Shown: one piece after another, positions 36,346 through 45,781 of the stretch
How positions within the stretch are numbered: the first letter of the stretch is position 1
How the letters are laid out: the number at the start of each line of letters is the position of its first letter
Assembly: GCA_913050035.1 (NCBI GenBank)
Contig: CAJXAC010000002.1
Location: forward strand, 1-64,000
Direction: 5' to 3'
Length of the DNA stretch: 64,000 nucleotides
Source: an uncultured Gammaproteobacteria bacterium
Lineage (GTDB): Bacteria; Pseudomonadota; Gammaproteobacteria; Pseudomonadales; Azotimanducaceae
The notes under the pieces: generated by a model
Told to the model about the DNA's origin: nothing
Database searches by the model: none
The model's input: only the letters and a program-made list of their open reading frames with translations
Program-made: the position numbers and the translations under genes

Positions 36346-37605
36346 CTACCACTGCTTCGGCAACTTCTTGGCCACCCGCTGTTGCTTCAGCCGAACATAT
36401 TCTGGCACTCCATTTTTATACCTGGGGTAGTCTTCTCCCGCGATCAACGGTCGCAAATAACGCATCGCGCGAGCGGTTATATCAAAGCCATCTTTGCTGA
36501 TGTAACTCTTCGGCATAAATCGCTCTACGTTCGCAACTTTTGACAATTTAGCTTCGCCAATTTTCCAGCGATAAGGGGAATCATTGGTACGCACAATAGT
36601 AGGCATAACCGCCGTCTTGCCTGCCACGGCCAATTTGACCGCCGCGCGACCCAAGGCATAGGCTTGCTCTACATCCGTCGCAGAAGCGATATGTCGCGCA
36701 GAGCGCTGTAAGTAGTCCGCGACCGCCCAATGATTTTTAAATCCCAGCTTAGCCGTCACCAAATTGGCTATCACAGGCGCCACACCACCCAATTGGGCAT
36801 GACCAAAGGCGTCCTTAGCCGCACCGGACTCACCAACAAACTTGCCGTCGGCAAATCTCACGCCCTCGGAAACCACAACTACGCAAAAACCTTTTTCCGC
36901 CACAGTGGCTTTTACCCGGCGCAAAAATTGCTGCCGATTAAAGGGTACTTCGGGCAGCAAAATAATATGTGGCGGGTCTCCTGCTTGGTCACGCGCTAGC
37001 GCACCCGCTGCAGCGATCCAACCCGCATGTCGCCCCATCACTTCCAGCACGAATACCTTGGTCGATGTTGCACACATCGACTCAATATCTAGGGCGGCCT
37101 CCTTTGTCGATACCGCAACATATTTGGCAACCGAGCCAAAACCAGGGCAACAGTCCGTTACCGGCAGGTCGTTGTCCACTGTCTTTGGCACCCCAATACA
37201 CTGCAGCGGGTAGCCCAAGCGCGCACCGAGCTGTGACACTTTATTTGCTGTGTCCTGAGAATCGCCACCGCCGTTGTAAAAGAAGTAACGAATATTGTGC
37301 GCTTGGAATACTTCGATTAGGCGATGGTACTCACGTGGGTCCTCTGCATAAGGCTTGAGTTTATAGCGACACGAGCCAAAGGCCCCACCCGGGGTGCTAC
37401 GCAGGCCCGCAATGGCGCGTTTGCTTTCTTTAGAAGCGTCAATCAGTTCCTCATTCAACGCTCCTACAATACCATTGGCACCGACCAAGACTTTGCCAAT
37501 CACATCTTTATGCTCAGCAGCGGTTTGTAATACGCCACAGGCTGTCGCATTAATAACAGCGGTAACGCCACCAGATTGGGCATAAAAGGCATTCGCCTTG
37601 ACCAT
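36346..37605 (-). CDS. pfp: Pyrophosphate-dependent 6-phosphofructokinase
   Basis: This enzyme reversibly phosphorylates fructose-6-phosphate with PPi. YNGGGDSQDT has Asp where ATP enzymes have the second Gly of GGDGS, and PKTVDNDLPVTD has Lys where ATP enzymes have Gly; both mark PPi use. The EVMGRHAGWIAAAGAL substrate motif is present. The true start is the ATG at 37605 behind a strong AAGGAG site, giving about 419 residues; the open frame runs on to 37677. It is convergent with hppA across a shared terminator. Both enzymes depend on PPi, an association known from methanotrophs. Confidence 0.94.
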   Translation of the reverse strand: MVKANAFYAQSGGVTAVINATACGVLQTAAEHKDVIGKVLVGANGIVGALNEELIDASKESKRAIAGLRSTPGGAFGSCRYKLKPYAEDPREYHRLIEVFQAHNIRYFFYNGGGDSQDTANKVSQLGARLGYPLQCIGVPKTVDNDLPVTDCCPGFGSVAKYVAVSTKEAALDIESMCATSTKVFVLEVMGRHAGWIAAAGALARDQAGDPPHIILLPEVPFNRQQFLRRVKATVAEKGFCVVVVSEGVRFADGKFVGESGAAKDAFGHAQLGGVAPVIANLVTAKLGFKNHWAVADYLQRSARHIASATDVEQAYALGRAAVKLAVAGKTAVMPTIVRTNDSPYRWKIGEAKLSKVANVERFMPKSYISKDGFDITARAMRYLRPLIAGEDYPRYKNGVPEYVRLKQQRVAKKLPKQW

Positions 37606-37703
37606 ATTATTCTCCTTCAAGCAGCGTTGATTCGCTGAGGGCAGAATTGTCTGCGATTCCGTAAACTTGTGCGACAATTTCTGCCCGGTTTAGGCGTATC
37701 TTC

Positions 37704-39119
37704 ATGAGCAAACATCTCTATTTTCTCGGCATCGGCGGCACTCTCATGGGCAGCCTTGCACAGCTCGCGAAGCAAATGGGATACGAGGTCAGCGGCAGCG
37801 ATGGCGCTATATATCCACCCATGTCAGACCAACTCGCCCAAGCCAGCATTCGCGCCTTTGAGGGCTTCGACCCGGCCCAGCTCGATCCACCACCGGACCA
37901 GATCATTATTGGCAATGCTGGTCTCCCCAGAGGTCATGCTGCTGTTGAATATATTCTTGAACGCAACCTCAGCTACACTTCCGGTGCCGAATGGTTAGGC
38001 AGTACCGTACTACGCGATCGCTGGGTACTCGCGGTTGCTGGCACTCATGGCAAAACCACCACTGCAAGTATGCTCGCCTGGATTCTAGACCAAGCCGGTC
38101 TTAATCCTGGTTACCTAATTGGTGGCGCTCCCAATAATTTCGAACAATCCGCTCGACTTGGCAATGGCCCCTTTTTCGTCGTTGAAGCAGACGAATACGA
38201 CACCAGCTATTTTGATCGTCGTTCAAAGTTTGTGCATTACCGCCCGCGAACGTTAATCGTGAACAATCTCGAGTACGATCACGCGGACATATTCCCTGAC
38301 ATCGGTGCGATTCAAGCGCAGTTTCATCTGCTCCTCAGAACTGTTCCCCAGGGCGGCTTGGTGGTCGCGCCCAGTGATGATGAAAGGGTAAATGACGTGC
38401 TGCATCAGGGTTGCTGGACTCCGATTGCTAGAGTCGGCAACAAGGCACCGCGCAAGCCTGTAGATCACGATAACGGCGATTTATGGTCGGCCACCCAAAG
38501 TGCAACAGGTCCTGGAAAATTCGAGGTACTGCTGAACGATGTCAGCCAAGGCATGATCGAATGGTCTTTGAAGGGTGGCCACAACCACAGTAATGCGATT
38601 AATGCGATTGCCGCCGCGCGTCATGCCGGAGTGCCTACCGACGTATCCATAGGCGCCTTAAATAGTTTCAGCGGTGTTAAACGTCGCATGGAAATCATTT
38701 TTGAGGACACTAATACAGTCATTTATGACGACTTTGCCCATCATCCAACTGCAATCCGTACGACTCTGCAGGGGCTTCGCGATAACGCAAGCTCAGACGA
38801 GATCATCGCCATTATCGAGCCGCGAACCCACACCATGTCCCTTGGCACCCTGCAAGCCGATCTGACCACCTGCTGTGCTGCCGCCGACCGCGTCATCTGG
38901 TTTCGCGGCAGCAATATCAAATGGGATCTACAACAAGTCGCTGCCGACTGTGTGGTCGCAGCCAAGGTCGAGGACAATACCGACCAGCTAATCGATAATT
39001 TGTTGCAGTTGCCAAATCTCGAGGGCGGACGCAAACGCCATCTCGTGATCATGAGCAATGGTGCCTTTGACAGTATTTATAGCAAAATCGTTACGAGTTT
39101 TACGGCTCGCAGCCAGTAA
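37704..39119 (+). CDS. mpl: UDP-MurNAc:tripeptide ligase Mpl
   Basis: Mpl reattaches the recovered L-Ala-D-Glu-mesoDAP tripeptide to UDP-MurNAc in murein recycling. The 471 residues begin with a Rossmann-like LYFLGIGGTLMGSLAQL. The ATP loop is GTHGKTTT (about 113-120), followed by EADEYDTSYFDRRSKFVHY (typical of Mpl rather than MurC), NNLEYDHADIF, KGGHNHSNAINAIAAA and DDFAHHPTAI. It complements amgK and murU in this window, giving recycling routes for both the sugar and the peptide. Confidence 0.95.
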   Translation: MSKHLYFLGIGGTLMGSLAQLAKQMGYEVSGSDGAIYPPMSDQLAQASIRAFEGFDPAQLDPPPDQIIIGNAGLPRGHAAVEYILERNLSYTSGAEWLGSTVLRDRWVLAVAGTHGKTTTASMLAWILDQAGLNPGYLIGGAPNNFEQSARLGNGPFFVVEADEYDTSYFDRRSKFVHYRPRTLIVNNLEYDHADIFPDIGAIQAQFHLLLRTVPQGGLVVAPSDDERVNDVLHQGCWTPIARVGNKAPRKPVDHDNGDLWSATQSATGPGKFEVLLNDVSQGMIEWSLKGGHNHSNAINAIAAARHAGVPTDVSIGALNSFSGVKRRMEIIFEDTNTVIYDDFAHHPTAIRTTLQGLRDNASSDEIIAIIEPRTHTMSLGTLQADLTTCCAAADRVIWFRGSNIKWDLQQVAADCVVAAKVEDNTDQLIDNLLQLPNLEGGRKRHLVIMSNGAFDSIYSKIVTSFTARSQ

Positions 39120-39151
39120 CGGCCATACAACACTTTAAAGGGGGTCTATTC

Positions 39152-39931
39152 GTGTTAAATGAAAAACGCATTGTGATTACCGGCGCGGGCAGCGGCATCG
39201 GCCGCGCCACCAGCATTCTTGCTGCTGGCTATGGTGCAAAGATTGTGTGTGTCGACCTCAACGACAGTGTTAATTCAACTGTTGAAGAAATCATGCACAA
39301 CGGCGGCACTGCCATAGCAGTGCGAGCAGACGCCAGTGATGAGACTGCCGTGGCAGACTTCATTACACAATGTGTGACCCACTATGGAGGTATCGACGGC
39401 ATTTACGCCAACGCTGGGGTATCTGGAGGACGCAAGACGCTGACCGAATTAACCGTAGAAGACTGGCAACGCACCCTAGCTGTGAATACCGTTGGCGTGT
39501 TCCTGGCGATCAAGCACAGCGTGCCGCATTTCGTGAACCAGGGACACGGCGCGATAGTCTGCACCGCGTCAGTTGCTGGCCTGCGCGCAAATGCAGGCGG
39601 CGTGGATTATTCTGCCAGCAAAGCCGGGGTTATCAGCATCGTTCAGACCACTGCATATCAACTCTACGGTACTGGCGTAAGAATAAACGCCATCTGCCCA
39701 GGTCTTATTGAAACCGGCATGACTAAGCCCACATTCGATCTCGCACGAGAACGTGGCAAAGAAGACCGAATTGGTCAAATCAATCCTGCAAAACGCTATG
39801 GCCAGCCCAGTGAAATCAGCGAAGCTGCGTGCTTTTTACTGAGTGACCGCGCGTCTTATGTCAATGGCCAAGCGCTGCCTGTTGATGGTGGTTTGTCCGC
39901 TTCCCATCCCTGGGTCTTTCCGAGAACTTAA
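39152..39931 (+). CDS. SDR-family oxidoreductase
   Basis: The 259-residue protein is a classical short-chain dehydrogenase: the cofactor loop TGAGSGIGRAT, an acidic VCVDLND end of strand beta-2 suggesting NAD preference, NAGVSGG, a catalytic Ser in CTASVAG, and DYSASKAGV with the Tyr-Lys pair. The C-terminal NGQALPVDGGL is typical. The GTG start follows a GGGG ribosome site. Its substrate is not determinable. It lies 32 bp after mpl and is convergent with the acyl-CoA dehydrogenase, overlapping by 4 bp. Confidence 0.9.
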   Translation: MLNEKRIVITGAGSGIGRATSILAAGYGAKIVCVDLNDSVNSTVEEIMHNGGTAIAVRADASDETAVADFITQCVTHYGGIDGIYANAGVSGGRKTLTELTVEDWQRTLAVNTVGVFLAIKHSVPHFVNQGHGAIVCTASVAGLRANAGGVDYSASKAGVISIVQTTAYQLYGTGVRINAICPGLIETGMTKPTFDLARERGKEDRIGQINPAKRYGQPSEISEAACFLLSDRASYVNGQALPVDGGLSASHPWVFPRT

Positions 39932-41661
39932 AACAACGCCTCTGGCATCGCCATAACCGCAGTAGACTCTGCCTCGATGCTTTGCTCCAGACCCAAGGTC
40001 TGGGGCAACAGCCGGGCAAAAAAGTATCGGGCGGTTGCGCGTTTGGCATCCCCAAATTCATTCTGCGGCGCACAACTGGCCATACGCGCCCACATCCAGG
40101 CGCATAGCGTAAGGCCAACGAAATCCAAAAAATCTACAGAGACCGCTCCCGGTAGGTTGGGATCCTGCTTAGTTCGCGCGACTAACGATTGAGTTACCGC
40201 TTCTAAGCGCTGGCAAACGTCGGCTAACGGCTCCACAAACTCAGGCGCTACCGCAGTGGCGGTGATGTCGCTGAGCAGATCCTGTAGCGTGTTGCCACCA
40301 TCGCGGACGATCTTGCGACCCACTAAATCAATCGCCTGAACACCATTCGCGCCTTCATAAATCTGACCGATCCGCGCATCGCGGACGATCTGCTCCATAC
40401 CCCACTCTTTGATGTAACCGTGGCCACCAAGTACCTGCTGGCCAAGCACAGCACAATCCAAGCCGCGGTCAGTCAAAAAGGCTTTAACCACCGGTGTGAG
40501 CAGCTGTCCAATACGCCCCGCCCGCTGATCGCCAGCATACTTCTCCAGATCCAATTGCATGCCAACGTATAAGCCCATAGCACGACAACCCTCTGCATAC
40601 GCGCGTTGGGTCAGCAACATGCGCCTGACGTCCGGGTGCACTAATAACGAGTCCGCCACCGCATCTGGGCTCTGCGGCCCGCTGGGCGCACGCCCCTGCA
40701 GACGCTCCCGCGCGTAATTGGCAGAATGCTGATAGGCCAATTGTGCAGCACCGAGTCCCTGCAAACCGACGCTCAGCCGCTCGTAGTTCATCATCGTAAA
40801 CATGGCCGCAAGACCCTGATTTTCTTCGCCGAGCAAAAACCCTTTGGCGCCATCGTAGTTGATCACTGAAGTGGCACTGCCCTTTATGCCCATTTTGTGT
40901 TCCAACGAACCACTGGACCAACCATTGCGCGCGCCAAGGCTGCCATCGTCGTTCGGCAGGTACTTCGGTACGATAAACAATGATATTCCCTTACTGCCAA
41001 CTGGCGCGTCCGGCAATCTTGCAAGGGTCAAATGCACGATATTTTCCGCCATATCGTGCTCACCGCTGGTAATAAAAATTTTCTGCCCAGTAATGGCATA
41101 GCTGCCATCGCTTTGCACCTCGGCCTTGGTGCGCATGATCCCAAGGTCAGTGCCGGCATGTGACTCAGTCAACGCCATAGCACCGGTCCACTCACCAGAA
41201 TACAACTTCGGCAGATATACGCTCTTTTGCTCGGACGAGCCGTGGGCGTCGATACATAAGCATGTCCCCACAGTAAGCGTGCCGTACAAATAGAGGCTAC
41301 TGTTCGCCGACCAAAACATTTCTTCTACCAAGCAACCAAGGCTTTTTGGCATTCCCTGGCCACCAAACTGAGGATTGCCAGATAGGCCCAGCCAGCCGCC
41401 TTGGGCCAGCTCAGCAAAAGCCGCAGCAAAGCCGGTAGGGGTAGTAACTTCACCGTCCTGCCACTGACAGCCCTCTGCATCGCCAGACTGATTTAGCGGC
41501 GCCATTACTTCAGCTGCAACACGCCCACCCTCGGCAACAATTGCTTTGACCACGTCTGGCGACAAATCAGCAAACGCTTCTATCTTGCTCCAAGAGCTTT
41601 GCACGTCAAAAACATCATCCAGCAAGAACTCAATGTCCTGCTGCTGTACTTGGTATTCCAC
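39928..41661 (-). CDS. Acyl-CoA dehydrogenase, large DmdC/FadE-like form
   Basis: This 577-residue flavoenzyme introduces a double bond into acyl-CoA. It starts with the extra N-terminal helix of the long acyl-CoA dehydrogenases (MEYQVQQQDIEFLLDDVFD), followed by the core: ALTESHAGTDLGIMRTKAE, GQKIFITSGEHD, MNYERLSVGLQGLGAAQ and the catalytic IYEGANGVQAIDLVGRKI. A C-terminal extension of about 120 residues is typical of the group that includes 3-methylmercaptopropionyl-CoA dehydrogenase (DmdC) and several Pseudomonas FadE proteins. The substrate cannot be assigned; neighbours give no DMSP genes. Confidence 0.9.
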   Translation of the reverse strand: MEYQVQQQDIEFLLDDVFDVQSSWSKIEAFADLSPDVVKAIVAEGGRVAAEVMAPLNQSGDAEGCQWQDGEVTTPTGFAAAFAELAQGGWLGLSGNPQFGGQGMPKSLGCLVEEMFWSANSSLYLYGTLTVGTCLCIDAHGSSEQKSVYLPKLYSGEWTGAMALTESHAGTDLGIMRTKAEVQSDGSYAITGQKIFITSGEHDMAENIVHLTLARLPDAPVGSKGISLFIVPKYLPNDDGSLGARNGWSSGSLEHKMGIKGSATSVINYDGAKGFLLGEENQGLAAMFTMMNYERLSVGLQGLGAAQLAYQHSANYARERLQGRAPSGPQSPDAVADSLLVHPDVRRMLLTQRAYAEGCRAMGLYVGMQLDLEKYAGDQRAGRIGQLLTPVVKAFLTDRGLDCAVLGQQVLGGHGYIKEWGMEQIVRDARIGQIYEGANGVQAIDLVGRKIVRDGGNTLQDLLSDITATAVAPEFVEPLADVCQRLEAVTQSLVARTKQDPNLPGAVSVDFLDFVGLTLCAWMWARMASCAPQNEFGDAKRATARYFFARLLPQTLGLEQSIEAESTAVMAMPEALF

Positions 41662-41918
41662 AGATTTTCCTTGTTCGCCTGAATCGCCCTATTGCGATCG
41701 AAGTAGCCGTTCGCTCGAGCGCGAAATTCTAACCATAGCACGCGGGCTGTTCTAATTTTATGCGCGCCAGATTGACCATGTCTAATTGTGGTGGATGTTT
41801 CGGCTATTTATCTGGGTATGGCTCACCCTTTTTTCAGCTATGGCCTCATTGTATGAGGCCCGCGCTCATTTAGCCTTTCCGCGCCTACCGAGCATGAAAC
41901 GCGAGCCTCCAAATACCC

Positions 41919-42671
41919 ATGCGTAAAAGCGATATTAAGTGCGCTGCTCGTTTAGCGATTGACTGTGTCGTTGGCGACGTCTGCGTGCTATGCCAATTGC
42001 CATTACCCCCCCATCAATGGCACGACCCATTACGTCTAAACAGCCATATGTGTCCCTATTGCAGAACTGCCGTGGCGCTGAATCCCAATTCCTGCCAGCA
42101 CTGCGCGCTGCCTTTGCCTGATGGTCAGCACATCTGCGGACGCTGCATTACAACGCCTCTTGCCGATAGAGCCTTAGCCCCGGTACTGCACCAACACTGC
42201 GGCGCCTATTTAGTTCATCAGTTAAAATTCCATCGCGGCGAACGCGAGGCACTGGCGTTGGCAAGCTTTCTGCTCACTGCTGTTCACCAGCGCTACCCCA
42301 ATACAAACGCTCTGCCAGATCTTCTTATTCCGGTGCCCATAGCACCTTGGACCCAATTGCGGCGTGGCTACAACCCCTCTGAATGGTTAGCGCGCACCTT
42401 GCATAAACAGCTTAACGTTGCTGTCGCTAACGATCTGTTAACGCGCAAGGTTGGGCCGTCCCAACGCACGCTGACACGACATCAACGTCTGCGCTTGGCG
42501 ACAAACACTTTCACCCTAAAACGCAAGGTCGCGCCTAGGGTGCTAGATTTCCGGCATGTTGCCATTATTGACGATGTGCTCACTACTGGCGCCACCGTAG
42601 CGGTACTCGCGGGTACCCTGCGGCGAGCCGGCGCTGTGCGGGTAGACGTCTGGTGCGCAACGCGCGCCTAA
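41919..42671 (+). CDS. comF: ComF family phosphoribosyltransferase-like protein
   Basis: ComF proteins are linked to natural transformation and DNA uptake. The 250 residues have a Cys-rich N-terminal zinc-ribbon region (CVLCQ, CPYCRTAV, CQHCALPLP, CGRC) and a phosphoribosyltransferase fold with LIPVPIAPWTQLRRGYNPSEWLA and the PRPP-loop-like VAIIDDVLTTGATVAVLA. In many gammaproteobacteria it is next to bioB, which is not present. A GGCCTCA/TGAGGCC hairpin (41842-41860) lies upstream in the 257-bp gap. Confidence 0.9.
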   Translation: MRKSDIKCAARLAIDCVVGDVCVLCQLPLPPHQWHDPLRLNSHMCPYCRTAVALNPNSCQHCALPLPDGQHICGRCITTPLADRALAPVLHQHCGAYLVHQLKFHRGEREALALASFLLTAVHQRYPNTNALPDLLIPVPIAPWTQLRRGYNPSEWLARTLHKQLNVAVANDLLTRKVGPSQRTLTRHQRLRLATNTFTLKRKVAPRVLDFRHVAIIDDVLTTGATVAVLAGTLRRAGAVRVDVWCATRA

Positions 42672-42702
42672 CGGCAGATCTGACCCAATAGTTAGATGCT
42701 GC

Positions 42703-42708
42703 TACAGT
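42703..42708 (+). promoter_or_regulatory. -10-like box ahead of srkA
   Basis: TACAGT lies 5 nt before the ATG at 42714, repeating the near-leaderless geometry of tsaD, amgK and nadE. The hexamer is less close to consensus than the others. It would favour the ATG at 42714 over the in-frame ATG at 42696. Confidence 0.3.
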
Positions 42709-42713
42709 GCGGT

Positions 42714-43709
42714 ATGCAGCAATCAGCAACGACACCATACGAAAGCCTTACCCCAGATGCCATTCTCGATGCCCTAGAAAGTATCGGCCTACAACCCAAT
42801 GGCAGCTTGCTGGCGCTCAACAGCTATGAAAACCGGGTCTATCAGGCAGGGTTGGAAGATCAGAGCTTTGTTATTGTTAAATTCTATAGACCCCAGCGCT
42901 GGAGTGATGCGGCTATCGCCGAGGAGCACGACTTCACACAGCAGTTGGCAGATGCCGAATTGTCCGTTGTAAACCCTATGGCCATAGGAGCAACAGCTAC
43001 CCCGCCCCGCACTGTGTTTAAGCATCTTGAATTCCGCTTTGCTGTGTTCCCACGTCAGGGTGGGCATCCCCCCAACCTCGAGAATCTGGATGACCTCGAA
43101 GTCCTCAGCCGGACCATCGCGCGTATGCATGCGGTGGGTGCGCAACAGCCGTTTCAGCACCGACCGCAAATAAACGCACAGCGTTTCGGCCACGATAGCC
43201 GCGACTTTCTGCTTGCAAACAACTTTTTACCCGCTGAGATGGAATCAGCATATGCATCCGTAAGCGAGCACCTGCTGCAACGTATTGACCCCTTAATGAC
43301 TGACGCGCCAAATATTCGCATCCATGGCGACTGTCACATGGGTAACATTTTGTGGCGGGATGAAATTCCTCATTTCGTCGACTTTGACGACTGCATGATG
43401 GGGCCACCAATTCAGGATCTGTGGATGCTCCTGAGCGGCGAGCGCCACGACCAAACCGCGCAACTGGCAACCATTCTCGATGCCTATAACGACTTTTATC
43501 CCTTCGCCGTGAATACGCTGAATTTAATTGAGCCACTGCGCACACTGCGCATCATGCATCACGCAGCCTGGATTGCCCGGCGCTGGAACGACCCCGCCTT
43601 TCCGCCAGCGTTTCCGACCTTCGACAGCGTCAATTATTGGTCTAAGCACGTTTTGGAATTACGCGAGCAACTCGCCTTATTGGACGAACCGCCATTAACC
43701 TATCTATAG
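42714..43709 (+). CDS. srkA: Stress response kinase A (SrkA/YihE)
   Basis: SrkA is a protein kinase of the choline-kinase-like fold that counters stress-induced death in E. coli. The core motifs are LNSYENRVYQAG, FYRPQRWSDAAIAEEHDF, IRIHGDCHMGNILWRD (catalytic loop) and HFVDFDDCMMGPPIQDLWML, with the late YIHE-type RIMHHAAWIARRW. The start is set at the ATG at 42714 behind a -10-like box; an ATG at 42696 would add six residues. The usual dsbA partner is not adjacent. Confidence 0.9.
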   Translation: MQQSATTPYESLTPDAILDALESIGLQPNGSLLALNSYENRVYQAGLEDQSFVIVKFYRPQRWSDAAIAEEHDFTQQLADAELSVVNPMAIGATATPPRTVFKHLEFRFAVFPRQGGHPPNLENLDDLEVLSRTIARMHAVGAQQPFQHRPQINAQRFGHDSRDFLLANNFLPAEMESAYASVSEHLLQRIDPLMTDAPNIRIHGDCHMGNILWRDEIPHFVDFDDCMMGPPIQDLWMLLSGERHDQTAQLATILDAYNDFYPFAVNTLNLIEPLRTLRIMHHAAWIARRWNDPAFPPAFPTFDSVNYWSKHVLELREQLALLDEPPLTYL

Positions 43710-43741
43710 CTTTAGGCAGCGTGCCCTGCCAGCATCAGCGA

Positions 43742-44896
43742 CTAACCATCAAGACCGAGTTCGCGACGATTAACGCAGATGTTTGCGTATTGCTGTAATA
43801 GGAATGTACGCTCGGAATCAGCACAGTTACTTAACTGGGACTGCAGAATATTCATCGCTTTTGAACCCGCCGAGTTCTCGGAGACCCGACCCGCCAATAC
43901 TGAATCGGCATAGCGGTTAGTGGAAAATACTCGAATGCCCCCGACGATGGCCTGATCTAAGCGCTGAACGAGATCCTCAACGTTATTGCAATCATCACCG
44001 ATCGGCCCGTTGAAATGTACATGCACCCGGCCTTTTTCACCCACCAACCCTTGAATCATGCTGTTTAGATCTTCTTGTTCGCCCTTTGCGTAGTGCCCAA
44101 CGCGATCAATTGCAGCCAACTCACGCGCTTTTGCCGGTCCACAAGGATCGATTTCGTAAGACAAAGATACCGGCACTAGCGCGCCGTTATTTAACAGACT
44201 GGCCATGGGATCGGGTTGTTTGCGATAGGCCAGTAATAACATTTTTAACAGTGCCGGATCCGTGCGATCAAAGCCATCTTTCGCTCGACCCTGGCGTTGC
44301 GCGATCCAAACCGAGACATGTTCCTGCAGACTATGGCGGATGTACTGGCTTGTGCGTGTCATGGCGCGATAACCCGCACGAGCACTGGCTAAATCTCGCT
44401 CGACGACGAAACTTTTGTTCAACCGCATCAGGTCCGCAGCTAAAGGGTTGTTGAGCAGATTGTCGCCTACCGCCATCCGGCAGGTTTCGTTACCCGCCCG
44501 CAGTATGAGCAGATTGATCAAACTCGAGTCCATGACGATATCGCGATGATTCGAGATAAAGAGGTATTGCCGAGTCGGATCCAAATGCTCCAAGCCGGAA
44601 ACCGTCAGGGCATCTGTGGAATTGTCTACCAGCTGCTCAAAATATTTTGAGACCAGCCGCTGAACATCGTCGACGTTGCGCAGATTGCGCACGCTGAACT
44701 GCAACACCAACTTGGTCAGCCACGGGGCAAAAAAACGCTGTGCCAGGAAAGTTGGTAAAACCAAATGCTTGGCCGCCGCGGCAAGCTGCGACGACCGACT
44801 GATCCGCGCCAACACCTCGGGAACTTCGCGGTCCCGATACGGCCGGATTGGATCAAAGTCCATCACGTCTATCTTTTGCGTCGAGGTGGTCGCCAT
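43742..44896 (-). CDS. PlsC/PlsB-type glycerolipid acyltransferase
   Basis: The 384-residue protein carries the acyltransferase block I as ISNHRDIVMDSSLINL (NHxxxxD in the form NHRDIVMD), a block II-like LNKSFVVERDLAS, and WIAQRQGRAKDGFDRTDPALLK, close to the block III stretch of glycerol-3-phosphate acyltransferases. It is much shorter than PlsB (about 800 residues) and resembles the cytoplasmic '1-acyl-glycerol-3-phosphate acyltransferase' group of marine gammaproteobacteria. An AGGAACCC ribosome site precedes the ATG. Exact substrate uncertain. Confidence 0.8.
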   Translation of the reverse strand: MATTSTQKIDVMDFDPIRPYRDREVPEVLARISRSSQLAAAAKHLVLPTFLAQRFFAPWLTKLVLQFSVRNLRNVDDVQRLVSKYFEQLVDNSTDALTVSGLEHLDPTRQYLFISNHRDIVMDSSLINLLILRAGNETCRMAVGDNLLNNPLAADLMRLNKSFVVERDLASARAGYRAMTRTSQYIRHSLQEHVSVWIAQRQGRAKDGFDRTDPALLKMLLLAYRKQPDPMASLLNNGALVPVSLSYEIDPCGPAKARELAAIDRVGHYAKGEQEDLNSMIQGLVGEKGRVHVHFNGPIGDDCNNVEDLVQRLDQAIVGGIRVFSTNRYADSVLAGRVSENSAGSKAMNILQSQLSNCADSERTFLLQQYANICVNRRELGLDG

Positions 44897-44915
44897 GGGT
44901 TCCTAGAACCTTTTG

Positions 44916-45722
44916 CTAAAGCACTAGCGTACCACTCATTGCGGCGGTAACCCCCACCCAGATACCCATAACTAGGATCAACCAGAACGCTGCTCGTTTT
45001 AACGCTGCGTCGCTGACCGGTGGTGCAAGTACATGGCCAAGCCATGTGCCCACCAACACCACAGGCAGGGCCAGTAGGGCAACACCCAGTACCGCTTCAG
45101 TGAGTTCGCCGCGCCAACCGACCATCACCGTACGGGAACTGGTGACCAGCAAAAAACTCGCGAGCAGTGTGGCTCTAATTACGTTTAGCGGCAGCGGCTG
45201 ACTGAAGCCGAAAAGCCCAAGCACAGGGCCACTGGCAGAAAACATACCCCCGAGGGTGCCGCCACACAATCCAGTGAGCCAGGCCACCCAGGATGGCGAG
45301 ACACGCTGTAAAGGTTTTGGTTTGAGCAACATCCCCAGTGCACCTAGGGTCAAAAAAACACCCAAGCAGAGCTCTAATAGCCAGCGCGCATTGGCGCCAA
45401 GTTGATCGAGAAAATACAGCCCCAGCACAAGGGCTGGCAGTTGTCCTGCTGCGAGCCAGCAAAAAAGGCGCCAATGCACGTATTGACTCTGTCCCCACAA
45501 CGATAGTGCAGAGTTAGTAAGACTAAGAATACTCACCACCGCAGCCAAGGTTTCAATTTCGAGCAACCGCAGCCCACCGGCTACCGCAACAATAAGCATG
45601 CCCATCGCAAATCCAGCGACCGCCTGGATATAGCTACCAAGCAGAGTGATCAGCAAGAAAATAATAAGAGCAGGAACGTCCACGGACCCATTGTGCCACA
45701 GCTGCCGGCAAGCAACGCTCAC
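44916..45722 (-). CDS. TauE/SafE-family sulfite/anion exporter
   Basis: The 268-residue protein is an integral membrane protein with about eight hydrophobic helices. It begins PALIIFLLITLLGSYIQAVAGFAMGMLIVA, and the second half repeats the pattern with WLTGLCGGTLGGMFSASGPVL, the two-fold GG motif of the TauE/SafE family. These proteins export sulfite, sulfoacetate or other organosulfur anions. The start is uncertain: a GTG at 45722 is used, but a GTG at 45683 would also leave the full membrane domain. Confidence 0.85.
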   Translation of the reverse strand: MSVACRQLWHNGSVDVPALIIFLLITLLGSYIQAVAGFAMGMLIVAVAGGLRLLEIETLAAVVSILSLTNSALSLWGQSQYVHWRLFCWLAAGQLPALVLGLYFLDQLGANARWLLELCLGVFLTLGALGMLLKPKPLQRVSPSWVAWLTGLCGGTLGGMFSASGPVLGLFGFSQPLPLNVIRATLLASFLLVTSSRTVMVGWRGELTEAVLGVALLALPVVLVGTWLGHVLAPPVSDAALKRAAFWLILVMGIWVGVTAAMSGTLVL

Positions 45723-45781
45723 ACACCCACCACACTCGGTCTGCTATCGTCGACGTGAACTGCTATTGGATTAAGCACAAC

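Noticed and set aside
41842..41860. GGCCTCA/TGAGGCC hairpin before comF as a terminator
   Set aside because: No T-run follows on either strand, and no gene ends there; kept only as a hairpin of unknown role.
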